A stretch of 64,000 nt of DNA, taken from positions 35,109,419 to 35,173,418 of the forward strand of contig CM043801.1 in NCBI GenBank assembly GCA_023974075.1, written 5' to 3'. Below, piece by piece: positions 46,721-58,001 of this stretch; the first letter of the stretch is position 1; every line of letters starts with the position of its first letter. The stretch is from Chaenocephalus aceratus. Its lineage: Eukaryota; Chordata; Actinopteri; Perciformes; Channichthyidae. Under the pieces are notes generated by a model. It ran no database searches and was not told the origin of the DNA. It saw nothing but the letters and a program-made list of their open reading frames with translations. The position numbers and the translations under genes are program-made.

Positions 46721-49523
46721 CAACCGTTAGCTACCAACGGTTAGCAGCCGTTAGCTACCAACAGTTAGCAGCCGTTAGCTACGATGCTACTCCGACACTT
46801 ATCCATTATGTTGAAACGAATAAATACCCAATGTAAACAAATCCACGTAGGTTGGTCTACGGTTCCGTATACTCGTTATATTACAAATATCAGTTCATAT
46901 TTTGGCAAACTTCGCCTAAATAGTCTGGCTTTCAAACTGGCTCCCGTGGTAACCCAGTAAGATTAACACTGGCACATTAGCAGCTTAAGATAACCGTTGA
47001 AGCAACACAGAAACATGATCTTTTGCAATTCGTTTACACTGGGAGACACGTCCGATGTATTCTTGTGTTCTTATTCAAGTGGTTTCGTCTTTTACTCTTT
47101 CTTGTTTCTAAACTCGGGAGAAAAACTGAAACACTTCTTAAAAAACCTCCACTTGATGAGTTGAAAGAAATGACAGGCTTTGTGGCTCAGCAATGTTTAA
47201 AATCCCTTTTTGGAAGTGCCCATACTGTAGACCTACTTGTATATTGGAAGTATAAGCACATAAAGTATTCCTAGTTCAAATCCATATTTCTTGCAGCCCG
47301 AGGATCTCTGCATGCACCCATCTTGGTGACATCTCAGATCTGTCTTTATTGTAACGCAACATGTAAAGCCATAAGAAGTGCGTTGTCATGGCACACAAAG
47401 CCCCCTGAAATATATGGTCTGTTCTTTGCATCACGATATATTCTTCACATTTATGACACAAATATCACTAGATACTGGGGGACGTTTCTGACAGTTGTCT
47501 GACATTACTGACAGATGAATACAATTTAGGAAAAAATGTCAAATAAATCTAATATGTTGAATGGGAAGTCAGATATGAGATATATAGTGTAATTTATCAA
47601 ATATGAAGTCAAGGTGTTACTGAGACTTTTGACCTACTGACTTACACTGTAGTCACATTGTAATTTATGTCAATTATAAAAACTAAATAATATCTATAAA
47701 CTTCTGCTTTCTAAATCAATCGTGAAAGTAGAAGTTGTAAAGGTTTGACCTATATTGTATGTTGTGTCTTGTCCCTTATGTTTTTTTTTAATTGTGAGCT
47801 ATAAAGGATTACATACAGGAGAAGCATGCAGATATTTGAACACGCAGGATCCTCAGACAAGTCACCTCCTTGATCCTCACGCTGAAATACTTAGAGCTTA
47901 TGTAACGCAGATGTAAATGTTTGCATAAGTAAAATAACAACACGTATCTCCTTTGGAAATATCTCTTATCAGAGGTCTTTATTCCAGTTCGGTAAAGCCA
48001 ACAGTTACTCTCCAAAGTTACATTCAAACAATCTTTCATTTACCTGAACCTCAGGTAGACTCCACGTCCCCAGCTCAGAACTGTATCCTCTGCTGGTCTC
48101 ACAACGATCACAACAATAGTGATTTCTCCCTCTCATCATATTCTTTAACATTCCAAGCATACATATTTATATTCACTATTTGTACAATATTGTCATCGAG
48201 TCCATTCATCCGTCCACCCCCCCTCGTCCACATGCACACACACTGTACAGATGTATCAATGGAGTCATGGTTCAAAGACGGTCGGCCTTAACATTTAATA
48301 TCCATGAGTCGAGGAAAGACACAGCTGAGTACCGTTTGTTTGTTTTTCAAGTTCTGGCTGCTGCGAGGTGATTTGTTCATCAAGCCAAATGGAGAAGGCG
48401 GCGTGCAGATATATTACAGAGTGAAAGCCTCTCGTGTGTTCAGAGGACCCGGGTCCAGTGTTTCAGGAACACAGGAGGAAGAACAAAGAGAGAGATGGAA
48501 AGAGGCAGAAGGGGAACGTTTAAAGGAAGGACAATTATTCACCATGTTATCTTGGACTCTTCATTAAGAGCTTACTATTTAAAGCACTTCTTCCACGTGA
48601 CTAGTCTCACGGAGGGTCAAATAATGCTCAAATGTGAAGCTTTGAAGTCTTTTATAATGTAAGCTTTTATAAAAAAATGGAATTAATAGCATGTGACGGG
48701 ATGATTGAGCTTTACTGCACAAAATGTGAGCTTTTAAATAAAGGGTTTAAAATACGTCAATTCATCAAACAGTTTTTGAATTCTTCTTACCGTAGAGGGA
48801 TACAAGAAAAACGACATCTTCAAAAATATAAGAAAACACGAGTCGAGTAATTTGATATACAAGTGGTCATTTTGATGGTGAAGCATTCCTGCTCAAATAA
48901 AAGGAAAGACGAAGGGAGAACTGAACGGAAAGGGCAGCACATGTTCATATCACTCCTAAATAAAAGCGTTCCATCCCTTCTTCTCCACGTTGCTTCTCTG
49001 AGTGTCTGAACGTCTAAAGCCAAGCACAGCGGTTCCTTCTCTTGGTTCCCCAGTGAGGTTCTTACAGGAGTGGTGACAGGTTACACAATACAGTCCAGTC
49101 TCCAACCTCCAATACTGACGCCTCCTTCTTGCTTCCAGCCAACTGATGCTTTGGTCTCTGCAGCAGACGAGGCGCTTATGGCCCTGTATTAGGAATCCAG
49201 TGTCGGACATTTGGACGCCATCTATTGCAGCAAAGTGGCACAGACGCAGCTGCAGGAGAACATGAGATACAGAAAAGTGCAGACCTGTTTCTTGGTCGCT
49301 AGTTCGATACATCTATGGTTTGGTTTATGACACATTTGCGTAGCTTTGGTCCGGAGGTTGTACGAGAGGAGAAAGCCAGTGACTACAATTTGAGATGAAG
49401 AGAAGCTGAGCCGAGCCGATCCGAGCCAGGCCGAGTTCGGCAGGGCCACGCTGGGGTTAGGAAGAGCTCTGCGTTGGGAGAGTGAGAGAGAAAAACAAGA
49501 GGCTCGTCCTCCAGCGTCTCTCT
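46721..49523. other. Non-coding; end of block copy 1 and ARHGAP downstream flank
   Basis: 46721-47175 is shared with copy 2. From 47176 to 49523 is unique sequence. It probably includes the 3' UTR of the ARHGAP gene, but I found no clear minus-strand AATAAA near the stop. Open frames at 47953-48291 and 48956-49312 show no domain. Confidence 0.4.
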
Positions 49524-49698
49524 CTACCTGCCGAAGATGTTCTCGTACTCCAGCAGTATGAGCTCCACGATCTGGTTCTGGTACACCATGTGGACCGCGA
49601 TGTTCCACGTCTCCTGTTCGGGGCGCAGCAGCGTGGGGCCGTACACGATGGCCACGCTCTGAGTGGTCATACGGTTCTCCTCGCCGTGCTCGATCACC
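49524..49698 (-). CDS. ARHGAP terminal exon
   Basis: Codes VIEHGEENRMTTQSVAIVYG, PTLLRPEQETWN and YQNQIVELILLEYENIFGR, then TAG at 49524-49526. The Asn of ENRMT is the third catalytic-site residue of RhoGAP domains. The V-Y-Q-N-Q-I-V-E-L-I-L ending in I-F-G-R is characteristic of ARHGAP12/27-type C-termini. Acceptor CTCTCCAG. Confidence 0.92.
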
Positions 49699-51019
49699 CT
49701 GGAGAGGACACATCATTTGGAAATGAAAATAAATCCTGACATAAGTTAAGACTTTATTTATCCTGAAGGAAATTGTTGTGCCAGAGTTACAATAAACACA
49801 TCAGCATAATAACAACTGTACACTAACAGTGCAGTAAAACGAGCAACTAAAATATCTACAGGAAACGTAGACGGTCACATAATGAAAGTAAATATTCACA
49901 GTATTCGTGGTTTCAGATACGTAATAAACACAGAATTCTCTCAGAAATACTGTTTACAATCTGCTCCGTAATGCTGTCGTTATTTATAATCAGATATGTA
50001 CGATGGTTTATTTAGGCGTTGTAGGTGAAAGATACAAACCTGGGCAGGGGAGTAAAGAGTAAAACACGTATTTATACATTCATAGTGATTTATTTTGTCA
50101 TTTTCTGAAAATACAGGTGTACATTTAGGTAGAATGAGAAAAAGCCTAAAAATATGGAGGAAAAATATTCAATATTCTTCAATTATTATCAACTCATAAA
50201 TCCGCTATACTAGTATTACCCCTAGTTCCACCGGGTCCGTCGTGTTACGGCTGCGCCGCGGTTTTTCGTCCGCCGCCTCCGGCGTCATACCCTACCGGGC
50301 GCGTGTCAGAAGCATTTCAGAAGCGGAGCCCGGCGCAGAGGACGCTTCTGGGACGCTCCTGAGCCGTAAACGCGGTGCGTCTGGTGGAATAGCACACATT
50401 GACTAGAGTGGCCGCGATCTTTACGAACGGCGCGGCGCAGCCAATGGGTGCTATTCCATCAGACACGCCGCGTACGGCTCAGGAGCGTCCCAGAAGCGTC
50501 TCGGCGCTGGGCTCCACTTCTGAAATGCTTCTGACACGCGCCCGGTAGGGTATGACGCCGGAGGCGGCCGGACGAAACCGCGGCGCAGCCGTAACACGAC
50601 GCAGACGGACCCGGTGGAATCTAGGGGTTACAGAGTCACGATCGTACGGCATGCCTCAACCAAATTCATCCAATTGTCATCAGCCTATCTAATCCTATTT
50701 GTGAAATTGTGATAATTAGCAGTTAGCTTTCATCGCACATTTCAGATCAGTTCATCTTTAAGTCACAGTCCACATGTGTGCCAGGTCTGAGAAGGTTCCC
50801 TCTATGCATTCCTGGGAATATGTTCAGGAGAACGAGGCGTACAGACGGACAGATGTTTGGAAGTTATTTCTGACGGACAACTCAAACATATTATGCCTCA
50901 GGCCGCAGATGTCGCCAGAGAAAGGCATACAAAGTGTGATTTGATTAGTCGGCATTATACACAGCAAGCTGAAGAAAAGGAACAATAAATGATTGAGCAG
51001 TAAGAGAGTGTTTTCTCAC
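49699..51019. other. ARHGAP last intron
   Basis: Apart from the MITE at 50219-50627 and a retroposon-tail-like piece at about 49757-49790 (TTTATTTATCCTGAAGGAAA), I see nothing. Confidence 0.5.
50219..50627. mobile_element. GC-rich palindromic Harbinger-type MITE in an ARHGAP intron
   Basis: Ends CCCCTAG and CTAGGGG, flanked by TTA at 50216-50218 and 50628-50630. The two arms pair over about 170 bases (GGGTCCGTCGTGTTACGGCT, CGGGCGCGTGTCAGAAGCAT, GGGACGCTCCTGAGCCGTA), leaving a centre of about 70 bases near 50423. It is much richer in CG than its surroundings and codes nothing. Confidence 0.85.
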
Positions 51020-51124
51020 TTCCTGAGGTGCTTGAAGAGGTCTGCATGGTGTCGTGGTTGCAGACGGGCAGCTGTCGGACCAGATCTTTGATGGACTGAA
51101 CCCGCTGCTTGTAGTCTGGACTCT
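51020..51124 (-). CDS. ARHGAP exon with a 1-base deletion
   Basis: 105 bases: AIK/SPDYKQRVQSIKDLVRQL, then NHDTMQT. After that the expected L-F-K-H-L-R-K appears only after a one-base shift (ATGCAGACCTCTTCAAGCAC). The exon should be 106 bases for its flanking phases to agree. Acceptor TGTGCAG, donor GTGAG. Confidence 0.85.
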
Positions 51125-52186
51125 CTGCACAACAGAAAACACAACATGTATCAAAGTGAATGATCTGGATTCATCAAAGAGTCTATCCACAACATGTGCA
51201 CATCGTTTCAACCAAAAGCTAGTGTTTGCTAGGCTGTGTTGCAAAAGTGGTAAAAACATCAAAATGTAAACTGCATATTCTGAAAGTGCTGTATGTCCAA
51301 AGAAAGCTGTTCAAATCGGAATAAACATCAGCGTATTGAAGTATTGAAACGTAATATGCTGTTAACATGACCCTAGTCAGTGAAACAATGACGATGTAGT
51401 GTACTTATTGGAGCAAAAAAGGATTCAATATCTTCCTGCAAAAGCTAAAGTACCTAATAAATGCTCAATAAAGTATTTAAGAATCTGTAACAAAAATATC
51501 TCCATACTGTAAGAAATTCCTCGAAATAAAAGGATAATACAACTACAACAAGACGAACATATTTGACCGTGATTTAATTGTAATACACGTTTCTAAAAGA
51601 TGCCGAAGTAACAACATACTGATACCGGTTAGTAAAAACCATGAATTAATGCTTTGACAAGTCTGCAGACAGACGGCAGAGAAACACCTTTTAAAATGCG
51701 TGTTTTCTGAATGGAGATCGGCTAAGCTAACGCAGTATATGCTCCGACCGTCCACACTCACAACAACGGCCTATACAGACATAAATAAACCAGCGACTGT
51801 ATTCTCCATGACACAGGCAGTCTGTGGTTTGTACTTGTTTAACTTCTGTCTAGTTTCTGAACAGATATGAGGAGCTGTGAGCTCTGAGTGCTAACAGCTA
51901 ACGGCTGATGTTGGTTTTGTGTTTCGCATTGAAGATGATGTCATGGCTCCGCCTACACTGCGTTACTATAGTTACTGCTGCCCAGCTACTAAACTGTAAT
52001 GGAAACGCAGCATAAAGTGAGCCAGACCTACCAAGGCCTAACTATACCGTACTAAGCCGTGCGAGGCCCTGCAGTGGGAAATGCGCCATGAGAGAGGCTT
52101 CCTGGTGTTACAGACAGTCGACTGACTTCATAGTTAATGCGTGAATGACTGCCGATAGTGTTGGTGCAGCTGTGTGTTTCACGTAC
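51125..52186. other. ARHGAP intron, no element seen
   Basis: AT-rich. The frame at 51543-51761 (minus) is not supported. No repeat was recognised. Confidence 0.5.
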
Positions 52187-52321
52187 TGATTGCGCTGATG
52201 AAGTCGTGGAAGAGAGCGTAGGTGAAGAGAGGCTCCGGCAGCTCTCTGAAGTACATCTTCAACGCTCCAGTGATCACATGGAAGTCCTCCCACTTGGAGT
52301 CGGACAGGTTCACCCTCTCAT
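52187..52321 (-). CDS. ARHGAP exon: central RhoGAP helices
   Basis: 135 bases, unbroken, coding [20 protein letters not shown] and [20 protein letters not shown]. Includes the Lys that contacts the GTPase and the strongly conserved R-E-L-P-E-P-L. Acceptor TTTGCAG, donor GTACG. This is the best preserved exon of the set. Confidence 0.9.
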
Positions 52322-52736
52322 CTGCAAACACAAACCCTTCACTCAGAGACCCGGACACAGACGCAGGTAAAGTCTTACGTAAGGAAATGAAACCAGACAT
52401 TTAAATCGGGATAAAGTGATGCAGGGACGATGTCGTGTTTCATTGGGTTTTAGCAGAAAATAAGCTCAGTGGCTAACACACGTTATGATACTTGCACGTT
52501 TTGTTCTTCAGGATCATCTCCACATATAAAACCACCTTCAGAATTGTGAAGCGTAAAGGCTTTCGGCAGAAGTAAAAATGTAAACGAGGCAATAAACTAC
52601 TTCACTTTCACACAGATTTCTATCCAACTTCAATAAACCTAAACAATTTGTACATAATGCCCTCAAATATCACCTTATTTTCCACAACAACGTGCAGATT
52701 TTATAACGTATATCTATGTTTATAGTTGATCTAGGA

Positions 52737-53159
52737 CAGGGGTGTCAAACTCAATTTCATCGCGGGCCACATTAGAATTATGGTTGCACTCAAAGGGCCG
52801 GTGGTAACTTTAAGACTATATATAAATATACATAGATAAATATGCATAATAAATATAAAATGATGTATTATTTATTTTACAATATTTCCTCTGCATTGGA
52901 TTATTATCGGATAGGGTAATAACTTCATAATTAACTACGTCTGAAAGCAGAAGTGTAGGGGAAATAATTGCAAGTCTCTTCATTGCGCATGTCACAAAAT
53001 GAGATGCATTGTGGGACATGTAGTTTATGGCAACGTTATCCTGTAAAGCGGCACGTAACATTATAATAAACTTATTATATTCTTTGCAAGCTCTTGTGGG
53101 GCCACAAGATGAAGTGGCGGGCCGGATTTGGCCCCCGGGCCTTGAGTTTGACACCCCTG
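52737..53159. mobile_element. hAT MITE in an ARHGAP intron
   Basis: Ends CAGGGGTGTCAAACTC and GAGTTTGACACCCCTG. The 8-bp duplication ATCTAGGA is at 52729-52736 and 53160-53167. Inner ends carry CGCGGGCCACATTAGA and GCGGGCCGGATTTGGCCC. No transposase. Confidence 0.9.
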
Positions 53160-53557
53160 ATCTAGGAGGTTAGTCTGTTATAGTGTTTTCTAAATGATGC
53201 TGTATGTTTTTGTATTGCGTATTTTTTTATAATGTGTACTCTACAGATACATATTTCTATGTTAATAGCAGTGTATACACTCTGATTGTAATTCTTCATT
53301 CTTGTTGCAGCTTTAGATTGAACAGTGGGCTATTTACTGACATATTATGGAAAAATAATAACTTCTTACTCAAAAAGCGTGGGACTGAGACGAAGGGACT
53401 GAAAGTGCTAAACGCAGACCCGTCGGGGGTAGGGCTGTGTTTAAGTTACAGCCCCAACGGTTGAAAGGTGCAATATAAATAAAGTTTGAATTAATGAATA
53501 TTATGACTCATCCTGACTTTGTCCCCTTGTGTTTTCTTGTATAACTAAGAAACTTAC

Positions 53558-53633
53558 CATGATTGATAGCAAAGCGTAGTTTCTGTATGATAGCCAGGTT
53601 CCCACTGACTCTGTACAGCCCCTACACACAGAC
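53558..53633 (-). CDS. ARHGAP exon: arginine-finger exon, 2-base deletion
   Basis: 76 bases; the right frame gives GLYRVSGNLAIIQKLRFAIN with the catalytic Arg in LYRVSG. Just before it, the family's V-D-G is written GTAGGGGCTG. Compared with the expected codons two bases are missing, which puts a TAG into the frame set by the LYRVSG codons. Acceptor TTTGCAG, donor GTAAG. The exon ends CAT G and joins AT GAG correctly. Confidence 0.8.
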
Positions 53634-53812
53634 CTGCAAAGGATCATGGGAGGAAACCGTGAATCAGTTCAGTGATGTAGATTATTGATATGGTCTGGAA
53701 GCCACTCTGAATGTGACCTGTGTTATCATGAACCTTCTTTATGACTGAAACTGAAATAACTTCCTTAACTGAGGTCAAAGGTCAAGGTCAAGTGGCACAT
53801 GTGTGAAACCAC

Positions 53813-53908
53813 CATTGTTCTCCACGTGGATGCACATCGTGACAAAGATTGGCACGGAGCGTTCTCTCTCTTGACACAAAGTGGACAGACTGCAGCCGAA
53901 CACCTGAT
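53813..53908 (-). CDS. ARHGAP exon: start of the RhoGAP domain
   Basis: 96 bases coding DQVFGCSLSTLCQERERSVP, then IFVTMCIHVENNG. The D-Q-V-F-G and V-P-x-F-V pattern is the first helix region of the RhoGAP domain in this family. Acceptor TCTTCAG, donor GTGGT. The segment between LCQ and VENNG departs somewhat from the family (ERERSVPI, and one residue short at CIHVE), which may reflect small changes. Confidence 0.8.
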
Positions 53909-55354
53909 CTGAAGACAGGGAGAGACACAACCAGCGTCATGACAACAGTCCAGAGTCCTCGCTTAGTGTTGCCTAATCTGATCTAGAAGCTGTGCCAGAT
54001 TACTTTCTGTTAAATCAAACAGTATGAATTCTGTCAGCCTAAGACTCACACAACAAATATAAGATGTAATAGATATTATCACTATAAACATTGACTTCCT
54101 GATTCCTGTGAAAACTGGCCACAATGGAAGACACATTAAATATCAAGATAGGATATTGTTAGGTTAAAGCAATGGGATTTAAGTTAGGAAAATCTAAATA
54201 CTATTTACTTATGAAACCTGAGAGGCAAGTGATAGTAAAACATCTGGTGATCCAATGTCTGTAAGGTGTATACAAAACAAGTTACTTTTGTTTAGCTTGT
54301 TTAGTGGGAATGCTTTTAACGTTATTCTACGCACGAAAAGTTTATTATTCCCCCGACTTATTTTGGCCCTCTTCTCCTCCCGCATTGAACATCGCAGAAA
54401 CTCCGTTCGAACATAGAAACGTTCAGCTCGGTCGGGAATCGATGGCTATTACTTTTCTCATTCATAACTTTCATAATTCCAGAGATACATCCCATAATAC
54501 ATCACATTTTTAACCATTGAAGTCAATGGAGAAATTCTTCAACTTCAACAAATCTTCATGCGACTTCAACTGCTAACTGTTCATTCATACTTTCACTCAG
54601 AAACCTCATTCCAACTTTAAAATGTTACACATCTTTCTGACATTATTCGTGTAAAACAACTTTTAAATCTGATTCTTACTTTTAGAGATATTAAACATTG
54701 TTCACACCTTGTTAAAGAGGTTTTCTTCAGATTTTAACATTAACTAGAGTGCGCGATGTCACAGCTAGAGGGTAGAACATCTTGAAATGTGCCTTCATAT
54801 TTTTTTTAAACCTGCCATAATTCCCAAACCCTAAATTCCTGAGACATAACTTTTCATGACAAACGTAGGAAAACATCTCGTAGCTTGAAAAATGACAAAT
54901 AATTCAACAAAAATAATTCAACAAAATGCCTCTTGAGGGCATGAAGTGACAAAAACATTCAACATTCCTCCATTAAAGCCCATTGTAATTTCAGGCTGAT
55001 ATTTCCTCACGGTAGCAGCCGCACACCTTTAGTTAAACTGCCAAAAAGGCCACATTATTAACCCGAAACTACACAAAAATTACACTTCAGATACTCAACT
55101 TCCTTGACATGCTTCACGTTTTAAAATTTCACAGATATCTGTTACGGTTCTTCCACAAAACGTTCACATGTAAGAGGTTCATCTCTCATTCAGAACAATG
55201 GAAACCTGTGATCTCTACAGAGCTCGTTAGCTCAACTATAAACCCCTGTGTAATGGAACACGATGATGTCATCGCTCCAACTGACATGCAGCAGACTTCA
55301 ACAGTCCAGCTGTGAAGACATCTTCGGGACAGTTTTGAGATTTATTCAAATCCC
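53909..55354. other. ARHGAP intron, left part
   Basis: No coding features. Text such as ATTGAAGTCAATGGAGAAAT near 54517 looks repetitive, but I could not delimit an element. Confidence 0.4.
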
Positions 55355-55958
55355 GTTGCCATGGCAACAATGCTTGCCATGGACATGGAACATGGTTGTC
55401 TCATAACTTCAGTGAAAATACTCCAAACAGCCCAGAACTTCACAGGTCTGGTAACGATGCAGCCATCAATGCATCTAAGCGTATTATGGGGTGTCATCAA
55501 ATGCCGTTTCCATGGCGACAGACCACTCGCCATGAAACAGGATGTCGCTGTAAGTCCAATCGACACGGTCCAATCGTCCCCCAATCTTCACTTGTATATC
55601 ACCGGTCCATGCCTCAACAGCTCTACGCCAAATCTGAGATCTCACCATATGCCGTTTCCATGGAAACCCCTCGCCATAAAAATAATGTCGCTATAACTCC
55701 TATGAAAATGTTTAAAAAGTGCTCAAACTTCACATGTGTGCTAACAGTCCAGCCGTGAAGACATCTACGGGACAGTTCTGAGATTTCTTCAAATGCCGTT
55801 ACCATGGCAACAAAATGCTCGCCTTGAAACACGGTTTTCTCATAACTTCAGTGAAAATACTCCAAACAGCCCAGAACTTCACAGGTTTGGTAACGATGCA
55901 GCCATCAACGCATCTAAGCGTATTATGGGGTGTCATCAAATGCCGTTGCCATGGCGAC
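55355..55958. promoter_or_regulatory. X-box-like palindrome array, inverted copy in an ARHGAP intron (five sites)
   Basis: Sites start at 55355 (GTTGCCATGGCAAC), 55506 (GTTTCCATGGCGAC), 55654 (GTTTCCATGGAAAC), 55798 (GTTACCATGGCAAC) and 55945 (GTTGCCATGGCGAC); spacings are 151, 148, 144 and 147. The intervening text is the reverse complement of the arrays at 44944 and 62189 (for example CGTTACCAAACCTGTGAAGT there, ACTTCACAGGTTTGGTAACG here). The first and fourth sites fit the RFX X-box consensus exactly. Binding is not shown. Confidence 0.6.
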
Positions 55959-56984
55959 AGACCACTCGCCATCAACTTAGTTCCGAAGTTTGCGGTTAAA
56001 ATATTCTGCTGCTTTTCCAAGCCTTTTTACTTTCTTTTCTTCTCTCATCACACATTCAAGCCCCCAGTGTTCACGAATCATTTCAATCTAAATTCTTCAC
56101 TTTCTTCTTAGACATTTCATTTCAATCTAAATTCTTCACTTTCTTCTTACACAATTCATTTCAATCTAAATTATTCACTTTCTTCTTACACATTACATTT
56201 CATTTTCAGCATAAAGCATTCCCACTAGCAATTTCTTCAGGAATTGCATTCTCCAGTTTTAATTAGTGTCGTACTTAAATGTGTCTCTGTTGCACTTTAT
56301 CTGAATGCTTTTTATAAAACGGACAAGTCAAATAAAGCAATCTGATTGGTTCTTAGCCGTGATATAATGAGCGTATATCACGGGTAGAATTGTAGTTGTT
56401 TTTCACAACAAGTCAGTATCCCTCCGCGTCTGAGAAAAGCTACAACCGTTACAACCGTTACATTACGTTACAAACTAACTAACCAACAAAGCTTAAGATG
56501 GAAGCATGTAAGGGATAATGTGCAGCAAGGACTTATTGACAGTTGTTAAGGATGCTCACATCTGCAGAAAGAAGTCTGGTCGATTTAACTGTATACAGTT
56601 GGGCTGAAAAGCAAACTGCATGCTTCGCGTCGTGCCGAACCACGCCCCTTAACTGTGATATAATGGCCATATACCACGGCCTGTCGTGAGCTATTGCTTA
56701 AATGTATAGCAAAAGTAAAAGCTTTGGATTGCCTTTCGATGTGCTACAGAAATAAACTTGCCTTGTTTTACAGTTGAGATTTTTTCTAAAACCCTGCAGC
56801 AATAGAATACTTCCTTAAAAATGTCAAGAACATTTATTGATTTCTACGAAGAATAAGTCAAAGTTTCTGCTGCCTTTTGGACTCCATAACACCCCAGGAC
56901 TCCAAAGACTGAACCCTCTTCATACATTGTGTAATAAATACGACTCAGACTTGTGTTCCTAGATAACCCATGGCTCTCTGGTAC
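55959..56984. other. ARHGAP intron, right part
   Basis: 56040-56210 is a short tandem of ATTTCATTTCAATCTAAATTC units (about 46-54 bp apart). 56350-56700 has a repeated GATATAATG/ATATCACGG motif. No gene. Confidence 0.45.
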
Positions 56985-57104
56985 CTTCGATGTATCCCTT
57001 GTCTCTGACGGCCTGCAGAGTGGGCCGGCGCGTCAGGAACTTCTTCAGCTTGTGTCTCGTCTTCTTGTTGTCCGAGGCGTCCATGCTGCTGGACGTCTTC
57101 ATGG
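56985..57104 (-). CDS. ARHGAP exon: linker before the RhoGAP domain
   Basis: 120 bases reading [18 protein letters not shown] then [20 protein letters not shown]. This basic K-K-F-x-T-R-R-P-x-L-Q segment precedes the RhoGAP domain in ARHGAP12/15/27. The acceptor CTCTGCAG is at 57105-57112 and the donor GTACC at 56980-56984. It ends in phase 1 (GAA G), which joins correctly to the next exon (AT CAG). Confidence 0.85.
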
Positions 57105-57160
57105 CTGCAGAGGACAGATGGGAGAGGAGGGCGTTATCCGATGTCGACGCATGTGGTTAA

Positions 57161-57290
57161 ATGTCCTGAAGAGCGTTCATGGGTGCCCGCTCGCAGTATC
57201 TTTGACCCATCTCTCATTACTGACTTTCACCAGGCTCATCCCGATCAACCTCGTGGGACGTCAGGAGCCGTCCATAGAGGGGGGGGGTTC
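57161..57290 (+). pseudogene. Ty3/gypsy integrase C-terminal remnant and polypurine tract
   Basis: The plus frame reads [16 protein letters not shown] and [10 protein letters not shown], then a stretch ending near GAVHRGGG. Such W-V-P-A-R-x-I-x-D-P-x-L-I endings close the integrase/chromodomain part of fish gypsy elements. It leads straight into the purine tract AGAGGGGGGGGG and the LTR at 57291. Everything upstream of about 57160 is missing: the sequence changes to the ARHGAP intron. So this is the cut 3' end of a retrotransposon. Confidence 0.75.
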
Positions 57291-57754
57291 TGTCACAAGT
57301 TAGACACTTCTATTATTGTTTGTTTGGTGGCTCATCTAAACTCTCCTGTCATTTCAGATCCCGCCTTCCTCCAGGCCCTTGTAATCAGCTCACTCCCTCA
57401 CCTGGTCTCCCAGCCCTTCCCCTCACCTGTTACTCATTCCCTCATCACTCCACAGTATTTATACCACCTCACTATCACTTGTCCTTTGCCAGATTGTCTT
57501 GTCGTTTCCGCCAAGCTCTCCAGTGAGTGTTGTGCTCTAGCCTAGATGTTTGTCCTGCCCGGTTTTTGATCCCTGCCTGCCTGTTTACGGATCTGGAGTT
57601 CCTGCCTGCTCCCTGTCTGGTTTTGGTTGCCTGTCTGACGGATGTCCTGGTTTTGACCCTGCCTGTCCCTGACCTGAATAAACTGAACATTGCTATACAC
57701 TGGTTGTATCTGAGTCGTGCTATTGGGTTCTGATCTGTACCTGTGATCGTGACA
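57291..57754 (+). mobile_element. Ty3/gypsy-type LTR, copy 2
   Basis: TGTCACAAGTTAG... to ...GTGATCGTGACA, matching 40009-40510 but 38 bases shorter. On the right it is followed by AGTTT and the right half of MITE M2, exactly as in copy 1. On the left it has gypsy internal sequence instead of the MITE. Confidence 0.85.
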
Positions 57755-58001
57755 AGTTTAGACAGCAGCTGCCGAGTCCCGCATAAACTCAGCCCCCTTC
57801 TTTTAGTATTTTTTTTTATTAAAGCTTTATACCCCAAATCAGCACTTTAGTAACAGGAAGTGAAATAGAGGATATGAGGCATGGCTAGAATGGGTGATTT
57901 GGTTTTTTGAGCAAAACACTTCATAGACATGTTTTTTATATATTTGTATATATCTGAGACCTCTGCTATTGCCTAACAATAGCACGATAGGTGACCTTTA
58001 A

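Larger units (their letters stand above)
40009..47175. repeat. Segmental duplication, copy 1 (TRIM block)
   Basis: The sequence is collinear and very similar to 57291-63241 in the same orientation: LTR, right half of MITE M2, TRIM 3' UTR with (AAC)n, TRIM coding region, upstream spacer, X-box-like array, GTTAGC tandem and a closing segment that ends ...GAAATGACA. Copy 1 contains an extra hAT (45583-46712). The copies diverge abruptly at both edges. Confidence 0.92.
49524..57104 (-). pseudogene. RhoGAP-domain gene, 3' part (ARHGAP12/27 type), six exons with two frame breaks
   Basis: Six minus-strand exons in order (57104-56985, 53908-53813, 53633-53558, 52321-52187, 51124-51020, 49698-49524) join in correct phase with AG/GT borders and code [19 protein letters not shown], the entire RhoGAP domain and the terminal EYENIFGR. 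Catalytic residues are present: Arg of LYRVSG, Lys of [14 protein letters not shown] and Asn of EENRMTTQS. Such proteins speed GTP hydrolysis by Rac/Cdc42-type GTPases at membranes and actin. A 2-base loss in exon 3 and a 1-base loss in exon 5 break frame. Either the copy is decaying or the assembly has indels; intact splice sites and a conserved reading otherwise leave a functional gene possible. The SH3/WW/PH exons expected upstream are not seen between 57105 and 64000. Confidence 0.75.

Noticed and set aside
46338..46730. Frames rich in Ser/Pro/Arg
   Set aside because: They lie in GAGTCC tandem units of the hAT element.
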